A DNA stretch of 64,000 nt from Nostoc sp. NMS2 (lineage in GTDB: Bacteria; Cyanobacteriota; Cyanobacteriia; Cyanobacteriales; Nostocaceae), in the NCBI RefSeq assembly GCF_017115105.1, contig NZ_JABXKH010000135.1, positions 62,001 through 126,000 of the forward strand, in the 5' to 3' direction. Below the pieces are notes generated by a model that saw nothing but the letters and a program-made list of their open reading frames with translations, did not search any database and was not told where the DNA came from. Positions 61,762 through 64,000 of the stretch are shown here, piece after piece; position 1 is the stretch's first letter, and every line of letters begins with the position of its first letter. A program made the translations under genes and the position numbers.

Positions 61762-64000
61762 ATGCCAGGTCAGTCAGAAGATTGGAATTTACCTAAAAGT
61801 TGGAATCGCAAGATTTTGCAGGACTGGGAGATAGACCGACTACTGACTAATTTGGAGGTTACGCTTCAAAAACGTTACAGACAAAGTACTAGGAAAGACT
61901 TGTTACTTGGGTTACTCTGTGGGTACAGCTTGAAAAAGATTGGTCAAGATTTGCACAAAAAAAACGCTGTTGTTAGAGCAGGTTTAAGCAATATCTATCG
62001 GGATATCGAAGCTTTGACAGGAGAACCAAATAAAACTGTTAAGTCCAGTAATGTTGTCTACGTTCTGGAAAAACATGGTTATCGTAGAGGTTCTGTTGTA
62101 GCTGCTATCCAACGCCGTGACATCCCTCACAATTTGCCAGCACCGACTTACACCCAATTTATTGGTCGGGAGGCAGATATGAAAAAGCTATTAGAACGCC
62201 TTTCGTCGGTGCATGGCGCTCACATGATCACAGTACATGGCATTGGTGGCGTAGGTAAAACGGCGCTGGTGTTAGCAGCTGCTTACTTATGCTTAAAAGC
62301 TAGTAACGAAAACTCTTCTGACGCACCCAAATTTGATGCGATTATTTTCACTTCAGCCAAACAGCAAGAACTTATTCCCACTAACAGTATATTGTGGCGG
62401 CAACAGGGACAGCGTAATCTACGCGATATCTTTCGAGAAATTGCTAATGCTTTAGACGACCCGACAATTCTTCAATCTCCTCCCAATGACCAATTTGATC
62501 GTGTTCGCCAAATTCTCTCAAAACGGAGAACACTGTTGATTGTGGACAATATGGAGACTATAGAGGATAGGAATGAGGTTATTGAGTTTTTATATAATCT
62601 ACCCATTTGCATCAAAGTAATAATTACTAGCCGTGAACAAATTGCTTTGCTGCCAATCCGTCTGCGAAACTTACCTCCAGATGATGGTTTGCAGTTGATT
62701 CGACAACAAGCTGAAGAAAAAGGGATAAGCATTAATGATCAGGACTCTAAACAACTCTACGATCGCACTGGCGGAATCCCTTTGGCGATCGTCTATTCGA
62801 TTGGTCAATTATCCAGTGGCTACTCGCTAAACTCGGTATTGAATCGATTAACCTCGGCTACAGGTGATGTGGCTCGTTTTTGCTTTGAGCAATCAGTGCA
62901 GGGAATCAAGGGACAACCACTCCACAAGTTACTTATGTCACTAGCGATTTTTCCTGACTCTGCCATCCTCGCTGCTGTGGCTGAGGTTGCTGGACTAACA
63001 ACCGCTCCTGATGCTGTAAATAATGGCTTGGCACGTTTACAGCAACTTTCGTTGGTGAATCTCAACCCAGAGACTAAGCGGTTTGATATGCTCTCTCTGA
63101 CTCGTGAATACGCCTTAGCAGAATTAGCTGCTTACCCAGATTTTGAGAGGGAAGCACGGAGGCGCTGGGTGAGATGGTATCTGGATTTTGCCCATAATTA
63201 TGCTGGAGAAGATTGGGAAAAGTGGATACACTACAATAAGTTGGAGCCAGAAGAAGGAAATCTGCGAGCAGTACTTCATTGGTGTGAAGACAAAGAACAC
63301 TATGAAGCAGTTAGAGATTTATGGCTTCTCTTAAGCCACTATGCAAATCTCTACGCCTATTGGGACGATCGCTTAGATTGGCTGCAATGGCTTATAGAAC
63401 AATCAGAACGGCGTGGTGAATGGTCTTCTTTTGTAAAAATCATCGTCCGTAAAAGCTGGCTACTAATTCGAGAGTGTTCCTCTGTGAGTCTGAAAGAAGC
63501 AGACAAAATTTTGCGGCGGACGTGGATTTTGCGTCACCATGCAGATTTATGTGTTCAGGCTGACTTAGCCGAAAGTATGGCTAGGCTGCAAATTAGACAG
63601 AAGGATTATCAAGATGCACGCCACTGGCTAACGGTAGAAGAAAAATTGGTGATCGAGGCGAATCTAGAGGAGCGTCAGCACATCCGCTATTTTATTCCCG
63701 TTCTTTATCATCAGGCTGAAATCCTTTATTTAGAAAGTGAATATCTTTTAGCAAAGAAGCTCTTTCAAGAGGTGATGAAAAGTGCAAAAAAAATTAGTTG
63801 GCATCGGGTGATCAATTCTGCTCAAAATTGGCTGGCTGATATTGCAATTGAACAAGGCGATCGCGATGAAGCTGAAAAGCTATTAATTCAAGGCTTCACT
63901 GTCGCTGAAATGACTCACAACAAGCGACGTTTGGCTCGCTATCAGCGTTCTTTTGCCCGTTGGGAGAAAAAGTGGGGAAGTGCAGAGAAAGCCTACCAAT
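61762..64000 (+). CDS. NB-ARC STAND protein with TPR-like C-terminus (5' part)
   Basis: 746 codons are visible and the frame is open at the right edge. The N-terminal 120 residues form an HTH-like helical domain (STRKDLLLGLLCGYSLKKIG) often found before NB-ARC in cyanobacteria. The NTPase has Walker A VHGIGGVGKTALVLA (near 159), Walker B TLLIVDNME, the sensor ITSRE and the GGIPLAI motif. A winged-helix part (DMLSLTREYALAEL) and helical repeats resembling TPRs follow. STAND proteins act as signalling or defence switches. Any C-terminal effector lies outside the window. ATG at 61762 has GGGTGAT upstream. Confidence 0.88.
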   Translation, partial: MPGQSEDWNLPKSWNRKILQDWEIDRLLTNLEVTLQKRYRQSTRKDLLLGLLCGYSLKKIGQDLHKKNAVVRAGLSNIYRDIEALTGEPNKTVKSSNVVYVLEKHGYRRGSVVAAIQRRDIPHNLPAPTYTQFIGREADMKKLLERLSSVHGAHMITVHGIGGVGKTALVLAAAYLCLKASNENSSDAPKFDAIIFTSAKQQELIPTNSILWRQQGQRNLRDIFREIANALDDPTILQSPPNDQFDRVRQILSKRRTLLIVDNMETIEDRNEVIEFLYNLPICIKVIITSREQIALLPIRLRNLPPDDGLQLIRQQAEEKGISINDQDSKQLYDRTGGIPLAIVYSIGQLSSGYSLNSVLNRLTSATGDVARFCFEQSVQGIKGQPLHKLLMSLAIFPDSAILAAVAEVAGLTTAPDAVNNGLARLQQLSLVNLNPETKRFDMLSLTREYALAELAAYPDFEREARRRWVRWYLDFAHNYAGEDWEKWIHYNKLEPEEGNLRAVLHWCEDKEHYEAVRDLWLLLSHYANLYAYWDDRLDWLQWLIEQSERRGEWSSFVKIIVRKSWLLIRECSSVSLKEADKILRRTWILRHHADLCVQADLAESMARLQIRQKDYQDARHWLTVEEKLVIEANLEERQHIRYFIPVLYHQAEILYLESEYLLAKKLFQEVMKSAKKISWHRVINSAQNWLADIAIEQGDRDEAEKLLIQGFTVAEMTHNKRRLARYQRSFARWEKKWGSAEKAYQ

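Overview
The window is chromosomal DNA of a filamentous cyanobacterium, most likely Nostoc or a close relative. The signs are very frequent GCGATCGC (HIP1) octamers, short tandem repeats of the TTTGTCA type, many dispersed palindromic intergenic repeats, and photosynthetic genes such as ftrV and a high-light-inducible protein. Most genes are housekeeping genes in short operons or alone, separated by repeat-rich spacers.

Layout. 0-5 kb: end of a 2TM protein, DAHP synthase, a GH13 enzyme, a DUF1823 protein and acylphosphatase. 5-8 kb: an hli gene, a CHAT remnant, and a one-spacer CRISPR array whose first repeat is split by an IS982-family element. 8-20 kb: dnaK, an atypical SDR, a histidine-kinase-like protein, an AIM24 protein, alaS, a 1.5-kb gene-poor stretch and a GGDEF protein. 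20-30 kb: an FtsH-like peptidase lacking AAA, an AbrB-type membrane protein, a serine hydrolase, fdhD, pnuC-nadR, a membrane protein and an RluA-type pseudouridine synthase. 30-37 kb: a sulfonate-use cluster (ssuD, cupin, class II aldolase, ssuA, nitroreductase) with an IscB fragment and an SDR stub. 37-42.4 kb: a complete type I restriction-modification operon, hsdR-hsdM-hsdS. 43-50 kb: ftrV, YdcF-like protein, an APH/P-loop kinase fusion, rplY, purA, two degenerate tRNA-like genes and a zinc-ribbon SDR. 50-55 kb: a CHASE3/PAS kinase, then a decayed patch with a 189-bp duplication and a broken PIN toxin next to an intact antitoxin. 55-64 kb: a phosphodiester glycosidase, pyrD, a membrane HTH-like protein, the Ro60 locus, a peptidoglycan-binding membrane protein and the start of an NB-ARC/TPR STAND protein.

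The most interesting locus is 57.9-60.4 kb. A TROVE/vWA protein (Rsr, the bacterial Ro60) is preceded by three tRNA-like RNAs and followed by a fourth. All four have a tRNA-style acceptor stem and T arm. In place of the anticodon arm each has the same insert: a small GCC-type hairpin, then GGCCGACGAAT and GGGTTATCG. This matches the Ro60-binding module of Y RNAs, so I read it as a multicopy YrlA-like Y RNA array around its protein partner. A similar hairpin lies over the ribosome binding site of rsr, which suggests autoregulation.

Mobile DNA has shaped the window. The IS982 copy has a clean 5-bp target duplication inside a CRISPR repeat. A 134/135-bp MITE is present twice with 6-bp target duplications. 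A 211-bp inverted-repeat element is nested in another repeat. Two genes (the 11.8-kb kinase and the 28.6-kb RluA protein) carry dispersed repeats translated in frame in their linkers.
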